Below are positions 11,456-21,549 of a stretch of 64,000 bases of DNA, piece by piece (the stretch's first letter is position 1; every line of letters starts with the position of its first letter). The stretch covers positions 372,001-436,000 of the forward strand of contig JASANG010001107.1 in NCBI GenBank assembly GCA_030248215.1. Reading direction: 5' to 3'. This DNA comes from Enoplolaimus lenunculus (lineage: Eukaryota > Nematoda > Enoplea > Enoplida > Thoracostomopsidae). The translations under genes and the position numbers were made by a program. The notes below the pieces were generated by a model, which was not told the origin of the DNA, did not search any database, and was given only the letters and a program-made list of their open reading frames with translations.

Positions 11456-12549
11456 AGAAATCTATAGATTACCGGTATAAAATATGCAAATGCACAAAAA
11501 ATTTTACACATGTTTGTGTAAATGTAAGTGTATTGCTACAGTACCGTATTGTCCTGAGTCCCTTTAAAGGGTATTGTTTTGCCCAGACGGGAGTACAATG
11601 GAGTGTGGACAAGAAACTATTAGTTTACAACTGTTTAATGTACCTAGACTGTTGCAACAGCGTTGATTTGTACCCTGTTTCAAAGGCAGTGGGTGGAGAA
11701 ATTTTCCACAGGAGCGTGCAGTATAGCGTAGACGATCCATAATTGTTACCAGGGATCGACCGGGTATCCGGTTCCGGTTTAATAACCAGCAAACACCGAA
11801 CAAATATCATAAAACTGCATTTTACACGTCGAAATACTAGATATTTTGCAGCGACTGCAATTCCGGTCAAGTCCAGAGTGTACTCTGACATGGAATGAAA
11901 ATCCACGCAGAGTTAATCTTAAATCCATACACACGTATTTTTACGCCACTAAAATACTTCCAATAGTACAAATTTAGATTCTATATCCGGCAAAATAAAA
12001 GCGAGCTTTGAAGGCAAACTTATAATGGTAACAATTTTGTCAAAAGAAAAATTATAGAAGGAAAATAAATTTTTCGGAGTAAAGGGAAAATATTACAGGA
12101 GGAAAGTTACGCTTTGACTTTACGCCGTAGCTGATTTAATTTTTTGTGGGGGAAATTACACCGGTGTAATGGGAAAGGGGGAAAATTACGCCGTAACACC
12201 GGAATAGGAAACACACTTGTTACCGAAAAATTCGTTTTAAAGCTATTAATGGTGTTAACACATCATTTAGAATGCCAAAATCTTGCAACAAATGCGGTAT
12301 ATAGCTTGGAAACGTATGGTAAATTATACAGTAATGACACAAATGGATAATTTTGGCAATACACGCTCAGATTATTATAGAAAAATAAGTTAGAAAAATA
12401 TCCCAGTTTTTCTTAAATTTTCGACTGGAAAAAATTTTCAATACCTGAAAATTCCGGGGAATAATGCCGGATTTATTTCCGGAATCGGATAGTGAAAAAT
12501 ACAGGATTTCCATACCGGAACCGGAATTCCGGTTGCACTGTAATGCTAT

Positions 12550-14030
12550 TCATATTAAGTTAAAAGCAAAAAACTTTTTTGGTTAGAAGCCCTATCAGAA
12601 AACCTGACAATAAAATTATATATCTCTCATGGCTACGTGCCTGAGCGTCGTCAAATTTGGTTTTCTTGGGCTCATGCATAGAACAGGGCTGGAACAGTAT
12701 AGTATAAGCATATTCCTAAAGCCTAAGCAAAAAAGTTAATCTAAAGCGGCCGATCTATAGCACAGAGGCTTTCCATTTTCTAACTTAGAAAACTTAGACC
12801 AGGAGTGAAGTGCAGCCACTCTTGTATGGCGGCTAGAAATTCCGCTGGTTTGGTAGGAAAATCACATGCTTAATTTTGGCTGGAAAAAGTGGAAATTCAG
12901 ACGCCTGAAAATTGTCTAGTTCGGTAGGGAAACTTAGAGGTTTAGGCGAAGTTCCGAAATCAGGAAAACTGGTAAAGTCCGGTCTGGTTGGGTAGTAATG
13001 GTTTGGTTGCTTTGTTTGGAAAATTGGGATGTTTCGGTTTGGAAAACGGGAATATTCAAGCGTAGGTATATGATTCTTTTGGGTTTGTAAGGAAATTTGG
13101 AGGTGTAGACAAAGGTTTTCCCTAAGTGTGATAGGGAAGGAACAGTTTGGTCTGGCTAGAAAATTAGAATCTAGTTTCATTCTTAAGCCTAAGCGTAAGT
13201 CTAAACCAAACAAAAAATTAGTCTAAAGCTTAAGCCTACACTATTCTAGTTCCACAAAAAACTTACCGCCCCTGATCTTTACATGGGCCCAGATATGCTG
13301 CAATTGCTTGAAATGAAGTAAAGAAAATTTCGATGTATTAGGTTTTCTCTAGTTCTGGTAGGGAAGAAACAGTTTTATTGGTCTGGCTGGAAAATTGCCA
13401 TGTGTGGTTCCATTCGCAAAATAAACGGAGCAACTTTTTACATGCACAGAAATCAGAAACGAAATTCTTGAAAAAAAGAAATTTGTTTCTTATAAATTGT
13501 AAATAGTAATTTGTTGAATATAAGACATTTATGTTTTAACCATTTCAGACACTGTCTGAGAAATGTAAGACATTAATGTCTTGAAAATTTGAGAAAGTAA
13601 GTGTAGGTTTCCCCAGCCAAAAACGGTGCTACCGTAATTATCTACGCTCAATGTTAGGATTAGCGCCGTAGCAACAGGATAAAGACATATCCATAAACAA
13701 AAGATTAGGACTCGGCGTAAAGTGAAGTCTGAAACGTATGCGTAAACATTGGCATTATGTTAGATATTGTGGTATATAAACATAGGTTGAAAAAATTACA
13801 ATAAACATAAACATCGCAACTCCTGTTCATGCAGCACTTTGGTTGACAAATGTATAATACATAGCTAGGGTTCTGGTTGCAAAAAGAGTATGAATGTGCT
13901 ATTGGAAAAATAAGTCTTATTGAATGGAGCTCTATGTCGATGAATTTTACTACTTTTTTCGACTTGTTTTACAGATTTTCGATGTTGCTATAATGTTAAG
14001 TACCCAAAAAATTATTGAACAAGTTCTGCA
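12550..14030. other. Intergenic with degenerate TTAAGC hexamers
   Basis: Around 12690-12740 and 13180-13260 hexamer-like CCTAAGC / GCTTAAGCC strings precede ATTAGTCTAAAG and a conserved TTTACATGGGCC. A 126-codon minus-strand frame at 12833-13213 reads through T-rich low-complexity sequence (repeated FPN/FQT words) and is not considered a gene. Confidence 0.4.
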
Positions 14031-14039
14031 ATGTATACT

Positions 14040-15880
14040 AATGAGCATTCTGTTAGACGTCCATCAGAGTGCGCTTCACTTCTGTTTCTTACGTTGATGA
14101 TAGTTCCAGTACCGATTCACCTGGTGCTTCCGGTGATTCTTTTGGTTCTGCCAGAGATTGTGGTGCAACGCGACGCAAATCGACGACGCATCCTAATGAG
14201 CACAAACGTCAACGTCGAAAGCAGTACTGCAACATATAGTGGTCAAATTTGTTGAATGTGTTCCGCAAATGGTATAAGAAAAATAGTTAAGGAAGCATCA
14301 TATAATGTCGGCCTAATCGCATTTTCTTTGCGAGGTGGTCGCGGCAAACACAGTCATGGCAATAAGACATCGGAACAGCGGCGTCAGCTGTATTATCTCA
14401 TATAACCAGCTTTCCGTTGTTGAAAGTCACTATTGCCGGTCTCAGAGCAAAAAAAGTATTTGAATCAGTCGTTATCGTTAGTAGCAATGTATAGGCTTTA
14501 TCTGGAAACCTTTTACGAAAGCGCTGACTCAGGTGAAACAGTTTACGGCCCATTTAATAAAGAAAAATCTTTTCTAAATGGGTTTATGAAAAAAATTTTA
14601 ATGCCACATTTAGTTTGACGTTTTTCAAACCTAAAAAGACCATGAACAAAAAATGACAAGAACAGTTTGGATGAGGCAAACCCAGCTCAATTTAATGAAC
14701 ATATTAGGCAAAAACAAGCTGCACGCACGATTAAAAATCAAGAGGTCGCTCATGCACGGGAAAATAACTCAACTGTAGTGTTAACATTTGATCTTCAGGC
14801 TGTGCTTAACACGCGTCATTCTGCTTTAACACCATTTTACTATAAACGAAAGCTGTTGGCCTATCATTTTACAATTAATCACGTAGAAAGCTCGCCGTGT
14901 TTTTGTTACTTTTGAGCGGAATATGATGGAAAAATGGGATCGAGTGAAATTGCGTCTATTTTATACAGCCACCTAAGCTCATTGCCACCGACAGTTATGA
15001 ACGTGCGCATGTTTTCGGACTCATGCGGGGGTCAAAATCGTAATAGTGCTATACTTTCAGCTTTGCAATTTGCAGTTCAACGCCTTCCAATTTAAATAAT
15101 CGAGCACAAGTTTTTTGAAGTCGGTCACTCGCAGATGAAGTGCGACTCTAAAGCACATTTGGAAATATACAGTGTCGACGAATGGGGACTTGTGATGACG
15201 TCGAGTTGCCCATGAAGGCAACATTATACTGCTGTTCAACTGGTTTGCACGTTTACATCGACTTCTTGGATTTCATACCGTGTGGCCGAGCGTTGTTCGC
15301 ACCAAATCGTAGTCATACTGCAGAAGGCAAACGATTCAGCATTCTTCAGTCTAAGGTAAAGTAGGAATCTTAGTTAATATTTAATTTTTACTTTTGTGAG
15401 TCATTGCTCTCGATACTTGTTCGTAAATTATTGACTAAGTACTTTTGTTTCTGGTGTGTATTTTATTATGAAAAAGAAAACTGTCTGTTTATGTTGAATC
15501 TTATTCAAAGTGCACATCGACAGAAGCAAAATGATTGATTGTCTCTGAAACTTACTACAACCTATTTAATTCCAGGCATTTCGCTACGACAAATCGTACA
15601 TCTAGCACGTCAGCTTCAAAGAAAAACTCACTGACGTCGACTGGCAGAAGATAGCCTCGAACAAGAGCAGAGCCACACGCAAGTCTAAAACGGTGCCAAA
15701 TTTTCAGGAAATCTCTATCGGGGTCGCTTGCCAATTTCTGACAACACGAAAAAAGATTTGATGTCGCTGGTAACTGGGCAAAACCCGCCCATTCCTCTTC
15801 AATATCGAGCATACTACAAAAGCTTGCCTTCACTTAGCACAGAAACTGATCGTGCTTCAATGTCAGATGACAAAGAATAA
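14040..15880 (+). pseudogene. Decayed 'CGGQN' transposase-like gene
   Basis: Several frames read in order as a protein family that I recall as widespread in arthropods, cnidarians and other invertebrates. Pieces: a Ser/Asp-rich N-terminus then RRKSTTHPNEHKRQRRK (about 14095-14220); KKYLNQSLSLVAMYRLYLET (about 14448-14510); STVVLTFDLQAVLNT and FYYKRKLLAYHFTI (about 14770-14880); MFSDSCGGQNRNSAILSALQ (about 15010-15070); IIEHKFFEVGHSQMKCDSKA (about 15095-15160); and a C-terminal IPLQYRAYYKSLPSLS (about 15790-15835). The spaced acidic residues (FDLQ, SDxCGGQ, EHKF) look like an RNase-H/DDE core (inference). A probable intron remains: donor after CAGTCTAAG at about 15357, acceptor TTAATTCCAG at about 15575. 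In-frame stops occur, for example after QRLPI near 15092, and the frame changes several times, so it is broken. No terminal repeats were located. Confidence 0.72.
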
Positions 15881-16479
15881 TGAATGGGACATTGAATATT
15901 TAATATAAATTTTGACCGTCAACTGAAAAATTTAGTTTTGTCTTAAAGTGTTCTTTATTTTGATTACAATTAATTAGTTTTTATAGTTGCTCTGCTTAAT
16001 AACCAGGGCAGTACGTTTTCAGTGTTGTTTGTATTTATGACAAAACAAAAAAATTGCCTGTGCTCATTATAGCAAATATTTGTCAATATTGTACACACAT
16101 ATAAAAGTAATTTTTGGCATCACTATGGACTTGCTATGTATTTTTTCTCGAGAGCCTGCTTGAATATAGTTGAAGCTAAAAACCTAATTCAGTGTAATAT
16201 TAGCTACGTAATTCCAATCATGTAATATCTGTGAACAAAATTTTAATATACTAATTACTATACTACATTGAAATTAAACATTTATTTGTGGTTGAGCAAT
16301 ATTGTTTTTGGTGTTTTTCTCCAAAATTAAAAAAATTGAACATAAGATATTTTGCCTTTGGTACTCCTGAACCTCAAACTGATTGTTATAAGCATAAAAC
16401 ATACAATTCTAACAATCGTTATTTATTTTGCAACTGTCTCAATAATTCTGGGTATTCCGTTTTGAAGATTGCTACTGAT
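15881..16479. other. AT-rich intergenic
   Basis: Nothing recognised beyond AT-rich sequence flanking the decayed gene. Confidence 0.4.
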
Positions 16480-17839
16480 TAATAAATACTTGCGTTGGCC
16501 ACCTGAAATAGAGTTGATTTGCTTTGTCTCCGTCCAATTTGAGCCACTGCAACAAAGATTGTATCGAATGCCACCCTTCCCTCGAACTATATACACATGA
16601 GTCGTTTTTACATTTTAAGAAAAAACCAAACAGAAAATACTGACGGGGGAGGATTGGCAATTGTTTTCAAACGCAATTTTTCACCGAGAAATTTTCGGAG
16701 GGTGCAAAATTGTAAGGTATTGAGGGAACTTCCTATTTTATCACAAAAAATTCCTGACGGAGGCGTACACCCTCCTGCTCTCCCTCTGGATCCGCTTTGA
16801 TAATTTCAGACTATTCTTTGCTTGGGCTTACGCTTAAGGTTTGTTTTACACTTGTGTTTGTCACGCTGAGGAGGCTTTAGCTTAGGAAAACGTAACATAG
16901 GTCCAAATCTTTAGAGCCCGCTCTCGTCTTAATATATAGGACCATAATGCCGATTTGGTTCTTCATAAAACCTCCTCTGATGATTTCAATTAAATTTTAA
17001 CTTTATAAGACTTCAATATGTACTTTCACGATTTATAAATTTTTTAGTGTGCAGATGTATATTTATTGTGTAATAGCGAAACACTGAGCTGAATTGCATC
17101 ATTTTTTGCGTTAGATGATTGGTTTAGCGTACCTAATTTACTAATAAATTTTCAATTGCTTTTGATTAAAACCAAAAACTAAGTTTCTGACTGCAATTAT
17201 TATTGTTAAGAATACCAAAGTTATACAGCTCTAATTTTTGCAAACAATTTATATACACCAAAAAATAAATCTACTTACCAAGGGTCTTTAATGTCCCAGG
17301 TTTCGCTCTTGGGATCCAAAGTACTTTTGTTGAAAAGTTTGACAAATTCTATACGGGTCGAGGCAGCATGTCGAGCTGAGAGCAGCGGTGTTAAGTATTC
17401 AGCCATCAGACGACTATGGTTCAATAACTGGTTTGGCGCCGTCCAAATCATTGACAGCGTGCCAAATCAGTGTTTTCATCATAACTCGTTAACCGATCGT
17501 ATGCAATTTTTGGCCTGGAATGATCAGTGGAGGTGACGAGAAGCTCAAATATGCAAAATTTTTTATAATACTACCTTTTTTGGGCAAACGCGGCCTTTAG
17601 GGATTACGGAAAAGCCAAGACCCCTTTACAAAAATCGTCAACAATTTAGTTCATTATTCTGACTCAGGTTTGAATACAGAATGTCTTTTCGTCAACTTCA
17701 GCTACTTTAGCAGCGAAATAATGCAAATTATTCCAAAAATTTTTTACACAACAGCATTTCGGATATCCGAATACATATTTCTTTTCGCATACATATCCGG
17801 ATGTTTTTCGTATCCGGATATCCGGTGCCCATTTATACT
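16480..17839. mobile_element. Type G element, reversed copy
   Basis: 16480-16980 is the reverse complement of about 9370-9800 (CACCTGAAATAGAGTTGATT, CCTCTGGATCCGC and others). 17640-17839 is the reverse complement of about 9146-9350 (GACTCAGGTTTGAATACAGA and repeated ATCCGGATAT), ending at CCGGTGCCCATTTA. The middle (about 17000-17640) is diverged or inserted sequence. No coding potential. Confidence 0.55.
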
Positions 17840-18939
17840 AGTTTCGCATTTAGTTCCGGCTACGGCTAATTTTGTTGACCTTCTGCTCCGGTATTTTTCA
17901 CCTCAGACTGCACCCTGGTTAACAGAACGCAACAAAAACAATCCTTTAACGCCGCGATTAGAAAGGAAAAAATCAAGCGGTGGCTATCCAGATGACAAAG
18001 GTTCAAAATCGAGGAGCTTTTGGAATAACGCGAGAAGTAGCTGTTCGACCGAAGCAGTTTGACAAGTTCCTCCATTATGAAAAATGTTTATGTTGAAATC
18101 AAAATTTTTTAAAAAAGCCATAAAACTTGAAATCAGCTGAATGCAGGGTGTAATAGCAAAAACAACGGAAACGGATAGTATTCATAGGAATAATAACTTT
18201 GTATTCTCAACTATAGTAAAATTAGCACAGTGAAAAATTTGCATCGAACACGCACCGTCACGTACTAAATTTATTTTGCGAGAAACAAAATCTGTTTACA
18301 TACATATATGCCATGTCGCGTAGCGAGATTACATACTGGGCGTCATTTTAAATGCTGATCGCTCTTGATTTAATAAGACGCCAAGCCTAAAACAGAGTAT
18401 GATGCTAATTAGTAAAAGGATCGCCTAAACAGAGTATGATGCTAATTAGTAAAAGGATCGCCTGCACATCTGGCAATCTAGTAACGGGTAAATTTGAATT
18501 TACCATGACACAGAACCCGTGAGCTCATAACTTTTGAATTCAACCCCCACGGTAAGCGACGTTTTTCTCATACATCAAAACAGGGAAAAATACTTAATCA
18601 GCGATTCTAGCTGTCTTACAGGGTGCAACCGGAATTATAAAATACCGGATCCGGAACCCGGAAGTCCAAATATACCGGAACCGCAGCCAGAACCGGAAAA
18701 CAAAAAATATTTGTTACCGAAAAATTCATTTCTAACGCTATTTTATCGCTTTTAGTGATGTAAACACATCACTTTTAAAATGCTAAAATCCTTAATCAAA
18801 TGCAATAGCTGGAAACGGGCCCATGTTACTATAAAGGCCGTCCCAATTTCCCGGGACACAAATATACCCGGAGTGCACACTTATGCGCTCCTGTTTACAT
18901 ATGCACAGGCAGATACATTTACTTAGGATATATAGGTAT

Positions 18940-19312
18940 CAGGGTGCAACCGGAATTACAATTTACCGGAACCGGAATTTGAAAATTTTACCGGAACCGG
19001 AAAGTGAAAAATGCATTTCACCAAAAATTTCATTTTAATCTTATTTTTTGCTCTATTATTTGTGAAACAACCTTAGTCGAACATAGGTATTTATTTTATT
19101 TGTTGTATTTTAGATTTTCATCATCGACTGAAGTGAAATCCACCATCAATGGCTTATATTCGGAGTACACGTGGCTTTCAAAAGAGATTCTTAAAAATTA
19201 GCAAAGTTAAGAAAACGGCCAAATTATAATACCGGAATTTTTAAATCCGGTAAAAATTTACCGGAGCCGGAAGGTGAAAAAATGCCGGAACCGGAATTCC
19301 AGTTGCACCCTG
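18940..19312 (+). mobile_element. Type B hAT-like element with perfect 8-bp target duplication
   Basis: Starts CAGGGTGCAACCGGAATT and ends GGAATTCCAGTTGCACCCTG. Flanked exactly by ATAGGTAT at 18932-18939 and 19313-19320. The interior (TGCATTTCACCAAAAATTTC, TATTATTTGTGAAACAACC, GGCTTATATTCGGAGTAC) matches the copy at 55121-55516 almost base for base. Non-coding; the short frame in it is chance. Confidence 0.85.
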
Positions 19313-19339
19313 ATAGGTATATATATTTATATATACATA

Positions 19340-19433
19340 TATATCTGTCCCAAGTGTCCCATCTGTCCCGTTTGACCCACCTGTCCAAACTGTCCCATCT
19401 TTTCCGCTGGCTCATCTGTCCCAACTGTCCCAG
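19340..19433 (+). repeat. 10-bp-unit minisatellite (CTGTCCCAAC)n
   Basis: About nine imperfect copies of CTGTCCCATC / CTGTCCCAAC lie just right of the type B element inside the 18818-19454 element. Confidence 0.7.
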
Positions 19434-20099
19434 GCCTTTAAAGTAACATTGGCCTGTAAGCGTATGATAAAATATGGAGTATGGCATAAATTGAAAACTT
19501 TGGCAATACACGCTCAGACAATTTTAGAAAATTAAGTTATAATCATATGCTAATTTTTCTTAAATTGTCGAATGAGAAAAATTTTCAATACCTAAAAATA
19601 CCGGATAATTACGGTGAAAAAATACCGGATTTATTGCCGCGTTTTCTCTCCTAAAAGAAAAAGTACCAAATTGATTCAAAAATTTTGGCTGTTATAGAGT
19701 TTCCTCCTACATTTGTGTTGTGAAAATAATAAAAAAAATTATGTGCGCTAAACCAGTCATCATACGCCAAAAAATGACGCAATTCAACTCAACGATTCGC
19801 TTTTACACTAAACATACCTACATGAAAAAATATAATTTCTGAATTGTTTAAAATACATTTTTGCACCCGCTGTAATCCAAAAAGATCACAAAAAGTGAAA
19901 GTATATATTCATATTCAAGTTTTAAAAATTGAATTAAAATATCAGGGGAGGTTATGAGTAGGCAAATCGGCATTATGTTCTTATATATTAAGACTAGAGC
20001 GGGTCCTGAAGTTTTGGACCAAACTTCAAGAGTTTTAAACGTAATAAAAAGTCTAACAACACAAAACTTACACTGCAACAAATGATGAATCAACTTCTT

Positions 20100-20265
20100 T
20101 CTCCGAAATATGCCCTACGGAACTGCACAGTCAAATTCGACTCCGCCAGAGTCAAATTGACTCAATTAGCTACACGTTCGACTCTGGTGAAGTCCAATGT
20201 GACTCAGTTTGTGTAGTCCCGTACAGCCTGTTTCGTATGGAGTCAATTTGACTCACCTTTTTTAC
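20100..20265. repeat. Dispersed repeat rich in GTCAAATTGACTC
   Basis: Several AGTCAAATTGACTC-type near-palindromes and GACTCAGTTTGTGTAGTCC occur. The same GACTCAGTTTGTGTAGTCC block recurs at about 28850-28870 with similar neighbours, so this is a dispersed repeat. Confidence 0.5.
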
Positions 20266-21078
20266 AGTATAGCCTAAGCTCAAGCAAAAAATTAGTCTAA
20301 AATTTAAGCGTAGTTTTCGGTAGGGTAAGAAGGCCGCCACTACTGGATCCAGAGGGGCGGGCGGGCATACACTCCAAGTCAGAAATTTATCGAACATCAC
20401 AATTTTCCCTTCCAAATTTTTGTGATAAAATGATAAGGTCCCTTCCACCTCAAAATTTTTCTGAAAAGTTATATGGTCCCTACATTACAATTTTAACCCT
20501 CAGACAATTTTTTTTGTGAAAAAATGCGTTTCAAAACATTTACGAGCCGGACCCCCGTTAGAAATTTCTGATTTTTCATATCCGGTCCCATCTAATACTT
20601 ATATTCCTACAAAACCAAAAGTGAAAAATATCAGCTTTCATTCAATACCATATAACAAATTTTTATTTAAACAAACAACTTTACAATATTATTATTATTA
20701 TCCATATTTTAAAATGAGTGAAATTGACCGGTATTTGCGATTTTCGGCGCAGCCTTTTCCACTCGTAAATCTTCTAATAAGCACCACTGATGCGCATTTT
20801 AGAAAAATAGTTGGTTTTGCGGATTATTTTTAGAATATATCTTTAAATTAATATTCCAAATTGAACCCAATCAATAATGTTTGTTTACCTTAATAAACGG
20901 ACAGCATTACTACGTCGCATAAACCAGTTAGCTGAGCTAGAATTCGATGGACATGTAATTTTGCTTAGGCAACTACTTAACCACCACGTCCGTAAGTGGA
21001 AATTTGGACATGTTACTTTAAACGCTGAAGAATATGCTTACACTACTGTTACACGCCCAAAGTAACAATGGCCGTTTG
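20266..21078. other. Repeat-derived intergenic sequence
   Basis: 20270-20560 repeats the GGATCC...GGGCGGGCGGGC / GTCAGAAATTT motif also found at 9490-9650 and 16640-16800. Frames at 20516-20833 (105 codons) and 20877-21065 have no recognisable similarity and were left uncalled. Confidence 0.4.
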
Positions 21079-21179
21079 GCTCATGTTACTGTAGGGGGCG
21101 TCCATTCTAGATTACATTTTTTGCTTAGGCTTAGCAATACGCTTAATCTATTGTTACGCCCTTTAAAGTAACATTGGTC
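21079..21179. mobile_element. 101-bp element with GTTAC-type inverted ends
   Basis: Left end 21079-21100 (GGCTCATGTTACTGTAGG) and right end 21158-21179 (CCTTTAAAGTAACATTGG) pair as inverted repeats and match the ends of the element at 18818-19454. The core holds TTGCTTAGGCTTAGC, a TTAGGC-like string. Confidence 0.6.
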
Positions 21180-21368
21180 TTTGGTTTTATGCTTTTTTTT
21201 ACGAAATCTCGTCAATTTTTTCTTGTACCAAAAGTTAAAACGAAACGCACCAAATAAATTTCTTAAAACTAAACAAAATTAAGTAAAAGAAATTACCGGA
21301 CCCTGACAGAAATTCTACCGGAGCCGGAAGTCACTTTTTTGCCGCAGCCAGACCTGCTGTTGTACCCT
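21180..21368. mobile_element. Type H element, right-hand fragment
   Basis: Shares ACGAAATCTCG(T)CAATT and AAAGTTAAAACGAAACGC with 8870-8935, then ACCGGAGCCGGAAGTC and GCAGCCAGACC, and ends TTGTACCCTGG like the type H copy ending at 9123. The left end is missing. Confidence 0.5.
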
Positions 21369-21429
21369 GGTGCGCATGGAGCATTATGTTAGTATTTAGT
21401 TGCAATAATTACAACCCATATATAAATAT

Positions 21430-21549
21430 TCACCACATAGAATATCCCCATTCATTGTCTTCATCGTTGAACACAAAAAAATATGCACAAATAGTAGAAA
21501 AACAAATAACGTTGCCAGCAAGCACGAGCCCACATGCGCCCCATTGAAT
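21430..21549 (-). CDS. LEPROT: LEPROT alternative last exon, distal
   Basis: The acceptor TTTCAG precedes ATTCAATGGGGCGCATGTGG at 21549. It reads [20 protein letters not shown], then [19 protein letters not shown], stop TGA at 21432-21430. Phase 0 joins AHG of exon 3. It matches the fourth helix and tail of the family. It is 20/31 identical to the proximal exon over the first 31 residues but has a different, longer, tryptophan-containing tail. No canonical AATAAA was seen nearby. Confidence 0.88.
   Translation of the reverse strand: MQWGACGLVLAGNVICFSTICAYFFVFNDEDNEWGYSMW

Larger units (their letters stand above)
10520..12198. mobile_element. Inserted element with 16-bp perfect ends and ATTACACCGGTGTAAT palindromes
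   Basis: Left end TGTTACGGCGTAATTT (10520-10535) and right end AAATTACGCCGTAACA (12183-12198) are exact inverted repeats. A 16-bp palindrome, ATTACACCGGTGTAAT, sits inside each end (10562-10577 and 12155-12170). The borders repeat CCGG (10516-10519, 12199-12202), possibly a 4-bp target duplication, though CCGG is frequent in the host element. It carries a 35-bp tandem array, a reversed type A copy (11083-11455) and the head of a type C copy (CAGGGATCGACCGGG at about 11750). No transposase was seen. Confidence 0.68.
10466..12541. mobile_element. Type A hAT-like element, host of nested insertions
   Basis: Starts CAGGGTGCAACCGGAATT and ends CCGGAATTCCGGTTGCACTG. Flanked by AATGATAT (10458-10465) and AATGCTAT (12542-12549), an 8-bp target duplication with one change. 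The original element was only about 400 bp (10466-10519 plus 12199-12541). The rest is a later insertion at 10520-12198. Its interior piece GTTACCGAAAAATTCGTTTT is shared with the copies at 18619, 44699 and 47630. Confidence 0.72.
18818..19454. mobile_element. Element with 22-bp GTTAC-type inverted ends, inside type A
   Basis: Left end (18818-18839, GGCCCATGTTACTATAAAGG...) and right end (19433-19454, ...TTTAAAGTAACATTGGCC) are inverted repeats with two differences in 22. Flanks TGGAAACG and TGTAAGCG agree at six of eight positions, compatible with an old 8-bp duplication. A small 101-bp relative lies at 21079-21179. This element was in turn entered by the type B copy at 18940. Confidence 0.6.
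18619..19640. mobile_element. Type A element interrupted by two nested elements
   Basis: Begins CAGGGTGCAACCGGAATT at 18619. The type A interior runs to about 18817 and resumes at 19455, where GCGTATGATAAAATATGG, TTTGGCAATACACGCTCAG and AATACCGG follow. It fades at about 19640 without a clean right end. The split is caused by the element at 18818-19454. Confidence 0.65.

Noticed and set aside
12833-13213. 126-codon minus-strand frame
   Set aside because: Low-complexity, T-rich repeat sequence with no recognised motif or splice structure.
17670-18062. 130-codon plus-strand frame
   Set aside because: Runs through type G and type H element ends with ATCCGG repeats.
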